Positions 37,315-44,901 of a stretch of 64,000 nt of DNA are shown in pieces. The first letter of the stretch is position 1; every line of letters begins with the position of its first letter. The notes beneath the pieces were generated by a model that had not been told where the DNA came from, did not search any database, and saw only the letters and a program-made list of their open reading frames with translations. The position numbers and the translations under genes are program-made. Location of the stretch: assembly GCF_015234515.1 (NCBI RefSeq), contig NZ_JADGMY010000014.1, positions 62,001-126,000 on the forward strand, written 5' to 3'. Source of the DNA: Cellulomonas sp. Its GTDB lineage: Bacteria > Actinomycetota > Actinomycetes > Actinomycetales > Cellulomonadaceae.

Positions 37315-38232
37315 TCACCGGATCGCGCCCGCTCCGAGGCCCGGCTCACCCGTCCGGCCCTGGACGGGGCCCGCACCGGTCGCGCCGTCCCGGGGTTGTC
37401 GGGTGTCCGCATACCCCACCGCCGACCACAGGTGCGTCGCGGCGAACGCGCGCCACGGCGACCACGCGCGGCCGGCGGCCGCGACCTCGCGCGCGTCGGG
37501 CACGTCCAGCGCGCGGCGCAGGACCAGGTCTCCCCAGGGGAAGGCGTCGCGGTCCCCGAGCGCGCGCAGCGCGACGACGTCCGCCGTCCACGGGCCGATG
37601 CCCGGGATCGCCAGCAGCTCCGCCCGGACCTCGCCGAGGGGTGCGCCAGGGGCCAGGACGAGGCCTTGCGCGCACCGGACGGCGAGCGCGTGGACGGCGC
37701 GTGCTCGGACGTGCGGCACCCGGAGCACCGCCTGCAGCGCCACGGGGTCGGCTGCGGCGAGGTCGTCGGGGCGCGGGAACGCCGTCAGTCCCGAGACGTG
37801 CGGCCGGCCGTAGGCGGCGGCGAGCCGGCCCCCGGTCGTGCGCCCAGCGCGCAGGGACACCTGCTGGGTGAGCACCGCCTGCACGGCCGCCTCGAAGCCG
37901 TCGGGGTGGCCGGGGACGCGCAGGTGCGGGCGGGCCGTGAGCAGCGGACCCAGCACGGCGTCGTCGCCGAGCGCCTCGTGCACCGGGGAGAGGTCGTCGT
38001 CGAGGCCGAACCACCGCGCGGCCAGGTGGTCGCCGGCCTGTGGCCGGCCGGGTCCGTCGAGGTGCACCTCGACCCCGGCGGTCGTCAGACGGGCGGTGAC
38101 GGGCACCGGACCCGCGCCGAGGTCCACGAGGCGCCGCACCGTGCCCGCGGCCACGTCGACCTCCTCGACGCCGGGCACGGCGCGCGCCGCGATCGACGCG
38201 AGGGCTGGTCCGGGCTCCAGGGGCATGCGCAC
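37315..38232 (-). CDS. alkA: DNA-3-methyladenine glycosylase II-like protein
   Basis: A 305-residue HhH-GPD DNA glycosylase. The N-terminal AlkA-type beta domain (about 1-110) precedes the helical domain with FEAAVQAVLTQQVSL and the helix-hairpin-helix LLAIPGIGPWTADVVALRALGDRDAFPWGDL, whose final Asp is the catalytic residue. It removes alkylated bases such as 3-methyladenine. The GTG start at 38232 is 6 nt from TAGCGT (38244-38239), so the message is probably leaderless; an ATG two codons later is the alternative. An Ogt methyltransferase is encoded 1.1 kb away on the other strand. Confidence 0.93.
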   Translation of the reverse strand: MRMPLEPGPALASIAARAVPGVEEVDVAAGTVRRLVDLGAGPVPVTARLTTAGVEVHLDGPGRPQAGDHLAARWFGLDDDLSPVHEALGDDAVLGPLLTARPHLRVPGHPDGFEAAVQAVLTQQVSLRAGRTTGGRLAAAYGRPHVSGLTAFPRPDDLAAADPVALQAVLRVPHVRARAVHALAVRCAQGLVLAPGAPLGEVRAELLAIPGIGPWTADVVALRALGDRDAFPWGDLVLRRALDVPDAREVAAAGRAWSPWRAFAATHLWSAVGYADTRQPRDGATGAGPVQGRTGEPGLGAGAIR

Positions 38233-38680
38233 GACGACACGCTAGCTGCGGGCCCTTGGTCGGCCCCGGCGTCTCTGCCTGCCGAAACGCGACGGCAAAG
38301 TCCTGGTCGCGAACTGGTCGCATGTTCGAGATGCGGAGGTCACGTGGGAGTGCCATCCTCTGGGAACAGTCGATCGCGGTACCACCGCGACCGGCCGTCT
38401 GCGGGTCCGACACCCACGTCATTCCGCACGTAGCAAGGGTCCGGCGAGAGCCGGGCCGGCCCCCCGGGGTCAGAGAGACCGCCACGCCTCGTGCCGGCGA
38501 GACGGCTCTCCCGCCAGGTCCCGCTCCCTGCGCCAGGGGGCGGGACCGGTCGTGTCGGGACGGCTGCGCGACCTGTGCCCCCGGGTGGGTGCCCGACGTC
38601 CTCCCGTGGGGGGACAGGCCGGTCCCGCAGGCCGTCCGCGGACCGATGCGCACCGGGCCGCCGGACGCCAGGATCGTGGC
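38233..38680. other. 448-bp divergent intergenic region without a recognised gene
   Basis: Between alkA (minus) and the DUF6518 gene (plus). It contains a short hairpin CGCGGT-ACC-ACCGCG at 38373-38387 and several GC-rich inverted segments, but no ORF with a convincing start and no known riboswitch. It is long for this genome, where most gaps are under 150 bp, so an untranslated RNA cannot be excluded. Confidence 0.4.
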
Positions 38681-39325
38681 ATGGCGGTCTGCGACACCCT
38701 GGACGACCGGCCCGTCACCGTGGCCGGCCCGGCGGGAACCCGCGTGCTGGCGCTGGCGGTCGTCGCCGGGCTCGTGTCGGGTGTGCTCACGTCGTTCGGG
38801 CAGGCGGTCCTGCCGGGGCCCCTCGCGGGCCTGGCGAACGCGGTCGCACCGTGGCTCGTCGTGCCGTTCGCGGTCGGTGCCCTCACGCGGCGCTGGGCGT
38901 GGGCGCTCGTGGCGGGAGCCGTCGCGTGCCTGGGCCAGGTCGTCGGCTACTACGTGACGGCGGACCTGCGCGGCTTCCCGGTCGGCACGACGCGGGCCCT
39001 GTGCTGGCTGCTGGCGGGGCTGCCGGGCGGGGTCGTCGCCGGGGTCGCGGGGTGGTCGTGGTGGCGCTCCGGGCGTGGTGCCGCGTCCGTGTGGTCCGGG
39101 CGGGAGCGCGGGCTGGGCGGCGCCGTGCTCGTCGCGGTCTGGCTGGCGGAGGCGATCGTGACGTACGCGATCGGGCTGCGGTACCCGGGCCACGCGCTCG
39201 TGTTCGCCGGGGTCGCGGTCGTCGTGCTCAGCCTGCTCGGGCTGCGCGGACGGCAGCACGGGGCGGTGGCGCGGTGGCTGGGGCCGGTCGCCGTGCTCGG
39301 GTGCGTGGGCTTCGGAGCGCTGTAG
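38681..39325 (+). CDS. DUF6518-like membrane protein
   Basis: A 214-residue integral membrane protein with six hydrophobic segments (about 22-45, 52-70, 75-92, 105-125, 145-165, 170-210). PLAGLANAVAPWLVVPFAVGAL and YYVTADLRGF resemble actinobacterial DUF6518 proteins of unknown function. CAGGAT lies 6 nt before the ATG, a possible leaderless -10. The next gene (ogt) begins 43 bp downstream on the same strand. Confidence 0.75.
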   Translation: MAVCDTLDDRPVTVAGPAGTRVLALAVVAGLVSGVLTSFGQAVLPGPLAGLANAVAPWLVVPFAVGALTRRWAWALVAGAVACLGQVVGYYVTADLRGFPVGTTRALCWLLAGLPGGVVAGVAGWSWWRSGRGAASVWSGRERGLGGAVLVAVWLAEAIVTYAIGLRYPGHALVFAGVAVVVLSLLGLRGRQHGAVARWLGPVAVLGCVGFGAL

Positions 39326-39367
39326 CGGGGCCCCCGCGTGTCGGTGGTCCGCGGCAGGATGGCGTCC

Positions 39368-39883
39368 GTGACGACGTACGCGGTGGTGCCCGCACCGTTC
39401 GGGCCGGTGGCCGTCGGGGTGACGGACGGCGCGCTGACGGACGTGCGGTTCCCGCACGCGGACGGCTCCGCGGCCACCGACGGCCTGGGGGAGCGCGTCG
39501 ACCCGGCGGACGACCCCGTGCTGGCCGGCGCGGTGCACCAGCTCGCCGCGTACCTCGCGGGTGAGCTCCGGGAGTTCGACCTGCCGCTGCGCTACCGCGG
39601 CAGCGCCTTCCAGCAGCGCGTGTGGGAGGGTCTGCGCGCCGTCCCGTACGGCACGACGACGACGTACGGCGCCCTCGCGACGTCGCTCGGGCTCGACCCG
39701 CGGACGACGGCACGCGCGGTCGGTGCCGCGAACGGCGCGAACCGGCTGCCGATCGTCGTGCCGTGCCACCGCGTGATCGGCGCGGACGGCACGCTCACCG
39801 GGTTCTCGGGAGGCGTCGAGCGCAAGCGCGTGCTGCTCGCGCTGGAGGCGCGTGTCGCGTCGGGCACCGGCACGCTGTTCTGA
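39368..39883 (+). CDS. ogt: Methylated-DNA-protein-cysteine methyltransferase
   Basis: A 171-residue O6-alkylguanine transferase that repairs alkylated guanine in a single-turnover reaction. The active-site motif PCHRVIGADG is clear, preceded by FQQRVWEGLRAVPYGTTTTYGALA (the helix-turn-helix that flips the base) and followed by LTGFSGGVERKRVLL. The GTG at 39368 is chosen because CAGGAT (39355-39360) is 7 nt upstream; an in-frame ATG at 39359 is the alternative. With alkA nearby, this forms a small alkylation-repair neighbourhood; no Ada-like activator is seen. Confidence 0.94.
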   Translation: MTTYAVVPAPFGPVAVGVTDGALTDVRFPHADGSAATDGLGERVDPADDPVLAGAVHQLAAYLAGELREFDLPLRYRGSAFQQRVWEGLRAVPYGTTTTYGALATSLGLDPRTTARAVGAANGANRLPIVVPCHRVIGADGTLTGFSGGVERKRVLLALEARVASGTGTLF

Positions 39884-39922
39884 GCAGCGGACGAGGCCGT
39901 GCCGATCGACCGGAGGACGCAG

Positions 39923-40456
39923 ATGACCGTGATGGTGGCGCTGCTGCGCGGCGTGAACGTGGGTGGCGCCACCCGCGTCCCGATGGCCGACCTGCGACGC
40001 GTCGTCACGGACGCCGGCTACGGCGCCGTGCGCACCTACGTCAACAGCGGCAACGTGCTCCTGACGGCGGGCGGCACGGACACCGAGGAGGTCGCGGCGG
40101 TGCTGCGCGCGGCGTTCGCCGAGGCATTCGACCTCGGCCCCGACGTGGTCGTCCGCACGCGGCAGGAGCTGCACGCCGTCGTCGGCGCCAACCCGTTCCT
40201 CGACCGCGACGACGACCCGACGCACCACCACGTCGTGTTCCTGCCCGGCACGCAGGTCGCGCGGGTCCCGGAGGTCGAGGTCACGGGACCCGAGGACCTG
40301 GCTGCCGTCGGCCGCGAGCTCTACCTGTACCTGCCGCACGGCATCGGCCGCAGCGAGCTCGCGGCGCGCCTCTCGCGCCGCGGCGGCCCGCGCGGCACGG
40401 CGCGCAACTGGCGCACCGTGACCACGCTGGCGCGGATGGCGGACGAGACGTCCTGA
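39923..40456 (+). CDS. DUF1697 protein
   Basis: A 177-residue cytoplasmic protein of the DUF1697 family: VALLRGVNVGGATRVPMADLRRVVTDAGYGAVRTYVNSGNVLL at the start and the C-terminal TARNWRTVTTLARMA, both family hallmarks. Function unknown. The ATG at 39923 follows GGAGG and is preferred to the ATG at 39899. It lies 39 bp after ogt and is probably co-transcribed with it; it converges on the amidoligase operon, with only 6 bp between the stops. Confidence 0.9.
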   Translation: MTVMVALLRGVNVGGATRVPMADLRRVVTDAGYGAVRTYVNSGNVLLTAGGTDTEEVAAVLRAAFAEAFDLGPDVVVRTRQELHAVVGANPFLDRDDDPTHHHVVFLPGTQVARVPEVEVTGPEDLAAVGRELYLYLPHGIGRSELAARLSRRGGPRGTARNWRTVTTLARMADETS

Positions 40457-40462
40457 CGCCGC

Positions 40463-41194
40463 TCAGCCCTGGCCGCCGACAGGACCCGACGGCGGCAGCG
40501 GCAGCGCCTGACCCTGGTGGACCGCCGCCGCCGCGCGTGCCTTGGCCTCGCTCACGTCGACGCCCCACAGCTCGGCCAGCGCGAGCGCGTCCTCCCACAC
40601 GTAGCCCGCGGCCCACAGGGCCTCCAGCCGGGCGCCGGGCGTGTCCGTCGTCATCGAGCCGGGCGCGACGGGCGGCGCCAGCCCGTCGAGCAGCATCTGC
40701 CCGGCACGCGCCTTGGTCTGCGTCGTGTCCGTGCCCCACAGCTCCTCGAGCGCGGTGACGTCCTCGATCTCGAACCCCGCACCCCACAGAGCGTCGTGCT
40801 GCTCGCGCGTGTAGCCGTCCGGCATGACGCTCCACTCGAGGCCGACGGCCCGGACGACGTTCTCGACCGTCTGGGCCATGGGCGAGTACGGGTTCGCCGC
40901 TGCAGCGGCGCCGGCGCCGGTGACGGCCAGGGTCGACGTGACCACCCCGACGGCGGCGATGCGCGCACCCCGGCTGGACCTCAGACGGGCGGCCGCACGG
41001 TGCGACGCCGGTTGCGCGGCCAGGCGTGCCTCGACGCGCGCCGCCACCTCGGCGGCGTCGGGCGCCGACGCGTCGTGGGAGCGCAGCGACCGGGCGATGC
41101 GCTCCGCCAGGAGGTCCCGGTGGGGGTCGTCGGTCGTCCGCGACGGCCCGTCGCCGTCGCGGGCGCCGGGGACTGCTCGCAGGTGCTCGGTCAT
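40463..41194 (-). CDS. Single-pass membrane protein with two extracytoplasmic repeats, candidate anti-sigma factor
   Basis: A 243-residue protein. Residues 1-76 are charged and likely cytoplasmic (DDPHRDLLAERIARSLRSH, then an Ala/Arg-rich helix); 77-99 is a hydrophobic segment; the outside part has the segment TVENVVRAVGLEWSVMPDGYT and two repeats at about 132-178 and 187-236, each reading xALWxAGxxxEDxxALxELWxxD..KARA..P. The start overlaps the sigma stop by one base (TGATG). Position and topology suggest an anti-sigma factor, although no zinc anti-sigma motif (HXXXCXXC) is present. Its ectodomain matches the secreted protein at 42934: about 36 of 77 residues are identical in a hand alignment. 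Confidence 0.75.
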   Translation of the reverse strand: MTEHLRAVPGARDGDGPSRTTDDPHRDLLAERIARSLRSHDASAPDAAEVAARVEARLAAQPASHRAAARLRSSRGARIAAVGVVTSTLAVTGAGAAAAANPYSPMAQTVENVVRAVGLEWSVMPDGYTREQHDALWGAGFEIEDVTALEELWGTDTTQTKARAGQMLLDGLAPPVAPGSMTTDTPGARLEALWAAGYVWEDALALAELWGVDVSEAKARAAAAVHQGQALPLPPSGPVGGQG

Positions 41195-41787
41195 CAGGAC
41201 TCCGTGGTGAGGTCGGCGACCCGCAGCGTGGCGAGCGCGCGGGACGCGTGGGAGCGGACGGTCGCGGCAGAGGTCCCCAGGACCTGGGCGATCTCCGGGT
41301 CGGCGAGGCCCTCGTAGTACCTCAGCACCAGGACGGTGCGTTGGCGCGGGGGCAGCTCGGACAGCCGCCGCCACAGGGCGTCGTCCTCGACGACGCGGTG
41401 CGCGTGGTCGTGCGCGGGGTCGGCGTGCGCCGCGAGCACGTCGTCGCTCGACGGGTGCACGGTGCGCACGTGCCAGCGCCGCCGCCACGACCGGTGCTCG
41501 TTGGTGACCATGCGGCGCAGGTACAGGTCGGGCCGTTCCATGAGCCCGATGCGGGTCCAGCGCACGTGCGCCCGCAGCAGGACCTCCTGCACGAGGTCGG
41601 CCGCGGTGTGCCCGTCGCCGGTCAGCACCGTGGCGTACCGCAGCAGCCCGGGCAGGTGGGCCCGCACCACCTCGTCGAGGTGGTGCTCCGGTGTGCCGCT
41701 CGCGACCGAGCCGGTCGCGGCGTGCAGCGGCCGGACCACCGGGACCGCGGCGCTGTCGGGGCGGGCCGTCTGGGTCCACACGCTCAT
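41194..41787 (-). CDS. SigE-family ECF RNA polymerase sigma factor
   Basis: A 197-residue group 4 sigma factor. Region 2 (about 36-110) has RYATVLTGDGHTAADLVQEVLLRAHVRW and YLRRMVTNEHRSWRRRW; region 4 (about 135-190) has LPPRQRTVLVLRYYEGLADPEIAQVLGTSAATVRSHASRAL. These are the marks of the actinobacterial SigE subfamily. Its ATG overlaps the amidoligase stop (ATGA), and its stop overlaps the membrane repeat protein's start, so the three proteins are made in step. It most likely transcribes its own operon. Confidence 0.93.
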   Translation of the reverse strand: MSVWTQTARPDSAAVPVVRPLHAATGSVASGTPEHHLDEVVRAHLPGLLRYATVLTGDGHTAADLVQEVLLRAHVRWTRIGLMERPDLYLRRMVTNEHRSWRRRWHVRTVHPSSDDVLAAHADPAHDHAHRVVEDDALWRRLSELPPRQRTVLVLRYYEGLADPEIAQVLGTSAATVRSHASRALATLRVADLTTES

Positions 41788-42929
41788 CGCGTCACCTCCC
41801 GGCGCCCGTCGGCGAGCGCGTCGAGCGCCCCCGTCGGGTCGTGGACGGCGTCGGCGCCGGGTGGGGGCACGGGGCGCGCGTCGAGGCACCGCAGCAGCAG
41901 CCGCTCGACCACGCGCGCCCGGCGGACCACGTCGTGACCGTCGATGGAGCCGGGCAGCACCCGCACCTCGACCGTGTCGCGCAGGGGCCGCGGGCTGACG
42001 AGCTGCGTGAGGTTGACGTCGGCGTACTTGGTCAGCCCGACCGTGTGCGCGTCGCGCTGCAGCCGCGCCCAGCCCTCGGGCGTCGGGGGGTGGTCGCGCT
42101 CGACGAGGTCGACGAGTGCTCCGGGCAGCGGTGCCAGCCGGCGGCACGCGGGGTTGGTGCCCAGCGCCTCCCACAAGGGCTCCCGCCAGTGCGCGAACAG
42201 CCGCACGAGGTTCGCGAACGCCGCCGGGTCCCGGAAGGGCCCGCCGTCGACGTGCACGTGCACCGCGGCCTCGTGCGGCACGGTGAACCCCAGGTCGCGG
42301 GCTGGGGCCAGGAGGTTCTCCAGCGCCCGGGCGTGGGCGCGCTCGAGCGGCGGCGTCACGACCTCGCACGGCCGCTCACGTCCCGGGGGCAGGGCCATCG
42401 CGACCGCGATGCTCGCGCCCGTCGCGTCGTTGACGCGCGCGGCACCGGGGAACGCCTCGACCGTGGCACCGAACAGGTCGGCGACAGGCCGCAGGACCTC
42501 CGCGAGCGGCGCGTCCGGGTCCGCGTGCCGTTCGACGAGGCGCAGGAGGCGCGGGTCGTCGCACAGCACCCGGTACCACCCCCGGTGCCCGGGCAGGTCA
42601 CGCCTGCCGGGCACCGGGGCGAGGTCCGCCTCGATGGTGACGTCGTCGACGAGCCGGGCCAGCGGCCGGCCGCGCCCGTCGACGACGTCGAAGGCGGGGG
42701 ACAGGTGGCGGAAGACGCCGACGCCCGGCACGGCCGACGGCTCGCTGTCGGTGTGGAAGGACCGTCGCACCGCACCGCCGCTGCGGGCGGCGAGGACGTC
42801 CGCGAGGGCCTGCCGGTCGGACCCCACGGGTGCGAGCAGCTCGATCTCGACGCCGGTGCGCAGCGTCAGGCCGTCCGTCTCGATGGTCGTCTCCTCGCGG
42901 TGCAGGTGGTCCAGCATGCCGGACGTCAT
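41784..42929 (-). CDS. Predicted amidoligase (COOH-NH2 ligase family)
   Basis: A 381-residue cytoplasmic protein resembling the Amidoligase_2 family (glutamine-synthetase/glutamate-cysteine-ligase fold), predicted to form ATP-dependent amide bonds with small molecules or peptides. Motifs in order: GVEIE (26-30, metal-binding Glu), DDVTIEADL (95-103), CEVVTPPLE (188-196), HVHVDGG (224-230), KYADVNLTQL (301-310) and VEVRVLPGSID (320-330). These carry the acidic and His residues expected for ATP/Mg2+ binding. No signal peptide. ATG 42929 lies 4 bp after the stop of the secreted repeat protein; the frame is open to 43187, but that part overlaps the neighbour. The substrate is unknown. Confidence 0.8.
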   Translation of the reverse strand: MTSGMLDHLHREETTIETDGLTLRTGVEIELLAPVGSDRQALADVLAARSGGAVRRSFHTDSEPSAVPGVGVFRHLSPAFDVVDGRGRPLARLVDDVTIEADLAPVPGRRDLPGHRGWYRVLCDDPRLLRLVERHADPDAPLAEVLRPVADLFGATVEAFPGAARVNDATGASIAVAMALPPGRERPCEVVTPPLERAHARALENLLAPARDLGFTVPHEAAVHVHVDGGPFRDPAAFANLVRLFAHWREPLWEALGTNPACRRLAPLPGALVDLVERDHPPTPEGWARLQRDAHTVGLTKYADVNLTQLVSPRPLRDTVEVRVLPGSIDGHDVVRRARVVERLLLRCLDARPVPPPGADAVHDPTGALDALADGRREVTR

Positions 42930-42933
42930 CGGG

Positions 42934-43485
42934 TCAGGACCCCGAGGTCGCGGTGCCGCTCGGCGCGACGGGCAGCGTCTGCCCGTCGACGAGCGCCTGG
43001 CCGGCCCGCGCCTTGGTCTCGGCGTCGTCCGTGCTCCACAGGGCCGAGAGCTTCTCGACGTCCTCGTACGTGTACCCGGCCGACCACAGCGCGTCGAACG
43101 CGACGGACGTGGCGTCGGCACCGGCCTCGGGGTAGGTGCCCGGTGTGATCGGCAGGGTCTGCCCGTCGGCGAGCAGCTGCCCGGCACGGGCCTTCGTCTC
43201 GATCATGTCCAGGTCCCACAGCTCGGAGAGGTGCTGCGCGTCGCCCCACGTGTAGCCGGCGTCCCAGAAGGCGGCGTACTGGTCGGGCGTGTACCCCTGC
43301 GGCATGCCCTGCCACTCGATGCCGACGCTCTGCAGCGCGCCCGACACCGTGCGCGAGACGGCCGACTCGGGTGCGACGGCCAGGGCGCCTCCCGCGCAGG
43401 CGACGGACATGCCCGCGGTGAGGGCGCCGACGGCCACGAGCCGGCGACGGCGTCGGGCGGGGCTCGGGGTGGGGGTCGGGTTCAT
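42934..43485 (-). CDS. Secreted protein with two copies of an unrecognised ~48-residue repeat
   Basis: A 183-residue protein. Residues 1-36 are a signal peptide (five Arg, hydrophobic core LVAVGALTAGMSVACAGG, predicted cleavage after ALA). The mature part has SGALQSVGIEWQGMPQGYT and two repeats at about 68-115 and 128-176: WxAGYT..D...LS.LW..D..ETKARAGQ.L.DGQTLP..P. The repeat is not one I recognise; the paired Trp/Leu-Trp and Lys-Ala-Arg-Ala motifs look structural. GGAGGAG precedes the ATG. It is the first gene of the amidoligase-sigma-membrane repeat operon. Confidence 0.78.
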   Translation of the reverse strand: MNPTPTPSPARRRRRLVAVGALTAGMSVACAGGALAVAPESAVSRTVSGALQSVGIEWQGMPQGYTPDQYAAFWDAGYTWGDAQHLSELWDLDMIETKARAGQLLADGQTLPITPGTYPEAGADATSVAFDALWSAGYTYEDVEKLSALWSTDDAETKARAGQALVDGQTLPVAPSGTATSGS

Positions 43486-43676
43486 GGTGGCTCCTCCAGG
43501 TTCGGTGACTGCGTGCACCGTGGAAACGCGGCTCGCGTCCCGGATGTGGAGCGGTCGCGTGAAGTGCTCGCCCCGCGGACGTCCCGGCGGCGCGCGGCGC
43601 CACCTGCGGATGCGAGCCGGGCGGACCGGTGCGACGGTGGCTGACGACCTGGACGAGCGAAGAGGACGGTGGGCCG

Positions 43677-44873
43677 GTGCGGGCACTGACGTGGCAGGGA
43701 CGCGAGCAGGTGCGGGTCGAGGACGTCCCCGACCCCCGGGTTCAGGAGCCGACCGACGCGGTGATCCGTGTGACGTCGACGGCGGTGTGCGGCTCGGACC
43801 TGCACCTGTACTCGGTCCTCGGAGCGTTCCTGAAGCCGGGTGACGTCCTGGGCCACGAGGCGATGGGCGTGGTCGAGGAGGTGGGCCCGGAGGCCGCTCG
43901 GCGCCTGAAGGTCGGCGACCGGGTCGTCGTCCCGTTCGGCATCGCGTGCGGCACCTGCCACATGTGCGCGCTGGGCCTGCAGAGCCAGTGCGAGACCACG
44001 CAGGTGCGGGGCGCCGGCAAGGGGGCGGCGCTGTTCGGGTACACCTCCCTCTACGGCAGCGTGCCGGGCGGGCAGGCGCAGTACCTGCGCGTGCCGCAGG
44101 CGCAGTACGGGCCCGTCGTCGTGCCCGACGACGGGCGGCCCGACGAGACGTACCTCTACCTCTCCGACGTCCTGCCCACCGCGTGGCAGGCCGTCGCCTA
44201 CGCGGACGTGCCGCCGGGCGGCACGGTCGCGGTCGTCGGGCTGGGTCCCATCGGCCAGATGGCCGCGCGCATCGCGCTGCACCGCGGGGCCGAGCGCGTC
44301 ATCGGGATCGACATCGTCGCCGAGCGGCTGCTCATGGCGTCGCGCCACGGCGTCGAGGTCCTCGATGCAGCCCGCACGGACGACGTCGTCGGCGCGGTGC
44401 GGGACCGCACGCACGGCCGGGGGGCGGACGCCGTCGTGGAGGCCGTCGGCATGGAGGCGCACGGCTCGCCGCTCGCGGCCGCGGGTCAGCGCGCCGCAGC
44501 CTTCCTGCCGGACACCCTGGCGCGCCCGCTCATCGAGAGGGCGGCCGTGGACCGCATGGCGGCGCTGCACACCGCGATCGGGGTCGCGCGCCGTGGCGCG
44601 ACGGTGTCGGTCGTCGGTGTGTACGGCGGCGCGCTGGACCCGATCCCGATGATGGACGTGTTCGACCGCCAGCTCACCCTCCGCTTCGGGCAGGCCAACG
44701 TGCGGCGCTGGTACGACGACCTGCTGCCGCTCGTGGCCGACCCGTCCGACCCCCTCGCGGTCGCGGACCTGCGCACGCACCGCGTGCCGCTCGAGCAGGC
44801 TCCCCAGGCGTACGACGTGTTCCAGCGCAAGGCCGACGGCTGCATCAAGGTCGTCCTCGACCCGTCGTCGTGA
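43677..44873 (+). CDS. Zinc-dependent alcohol dehydrogenase (formaldehyde dehydrogenase-like)
   Basis: A 398-residue medium-chain dehydrogenase. Catalytic zinc ligands are in CGSDLHLY and GHEAMGVVEE; the structural-zinc region is CGTCHMCALGLQSQC; the Rossmann motif is VVGLGPIGQMAA. It resembles the glutathione-independent formaldehyde/ threonine dehydrogenase branch. The GTG at 43677 has GAGG upstream. It faces away from the sigma operon and is followed 28 bp later by an epimerase gene, so they form an operon. Confidence 0.9.
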   Translation: MRALTWQGREQVRVEDVPDPRVQEPTDAVIRVTSTAVCGSDLHLYSVLGAFLKPGDVLGHEAMGVVEEVGPEAARRLKVGDRVVVPFGIACGTCHMCALGLQSQCETTQVRGAGKGAALFGYTSLYGSVPGGQAQYLRVPQAQYGPVVVPDDGRPDETYLYLSDVLPTAWQAVAYADVPPGGTVAVVGLGPIGQMAARIALHRGAERVIGIDIVAERLLMASRHGVEVLDAARTDDVVGAVRDRTHGRGADAVVEAVGMEAHGSPLAAAGQRAAAFLPDTLARPLIERAAVDRMAALHTAIGVARRGATVSVVGVYGGALDPIPMMDVFDRQLTLRFGQANVRRWYDDLLPLVADPSDPLAVADLRTHRVPLEQAPQAYDVFQRKADGCIKVVLDPSS

Positions 44874-44901
44874 GCGACGCAGCACCCTGCGGGAGGTACC
44901 C

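Noticed and set aside
41784..43187. 467-residue reading of the amidoligase gene
   Set aside because: The extra N-terminal part overlaps the secreted repeat gene in another frame and is Pro/Arg-rich shadow sequence; the ATG at 42929 begins the conserved protein.
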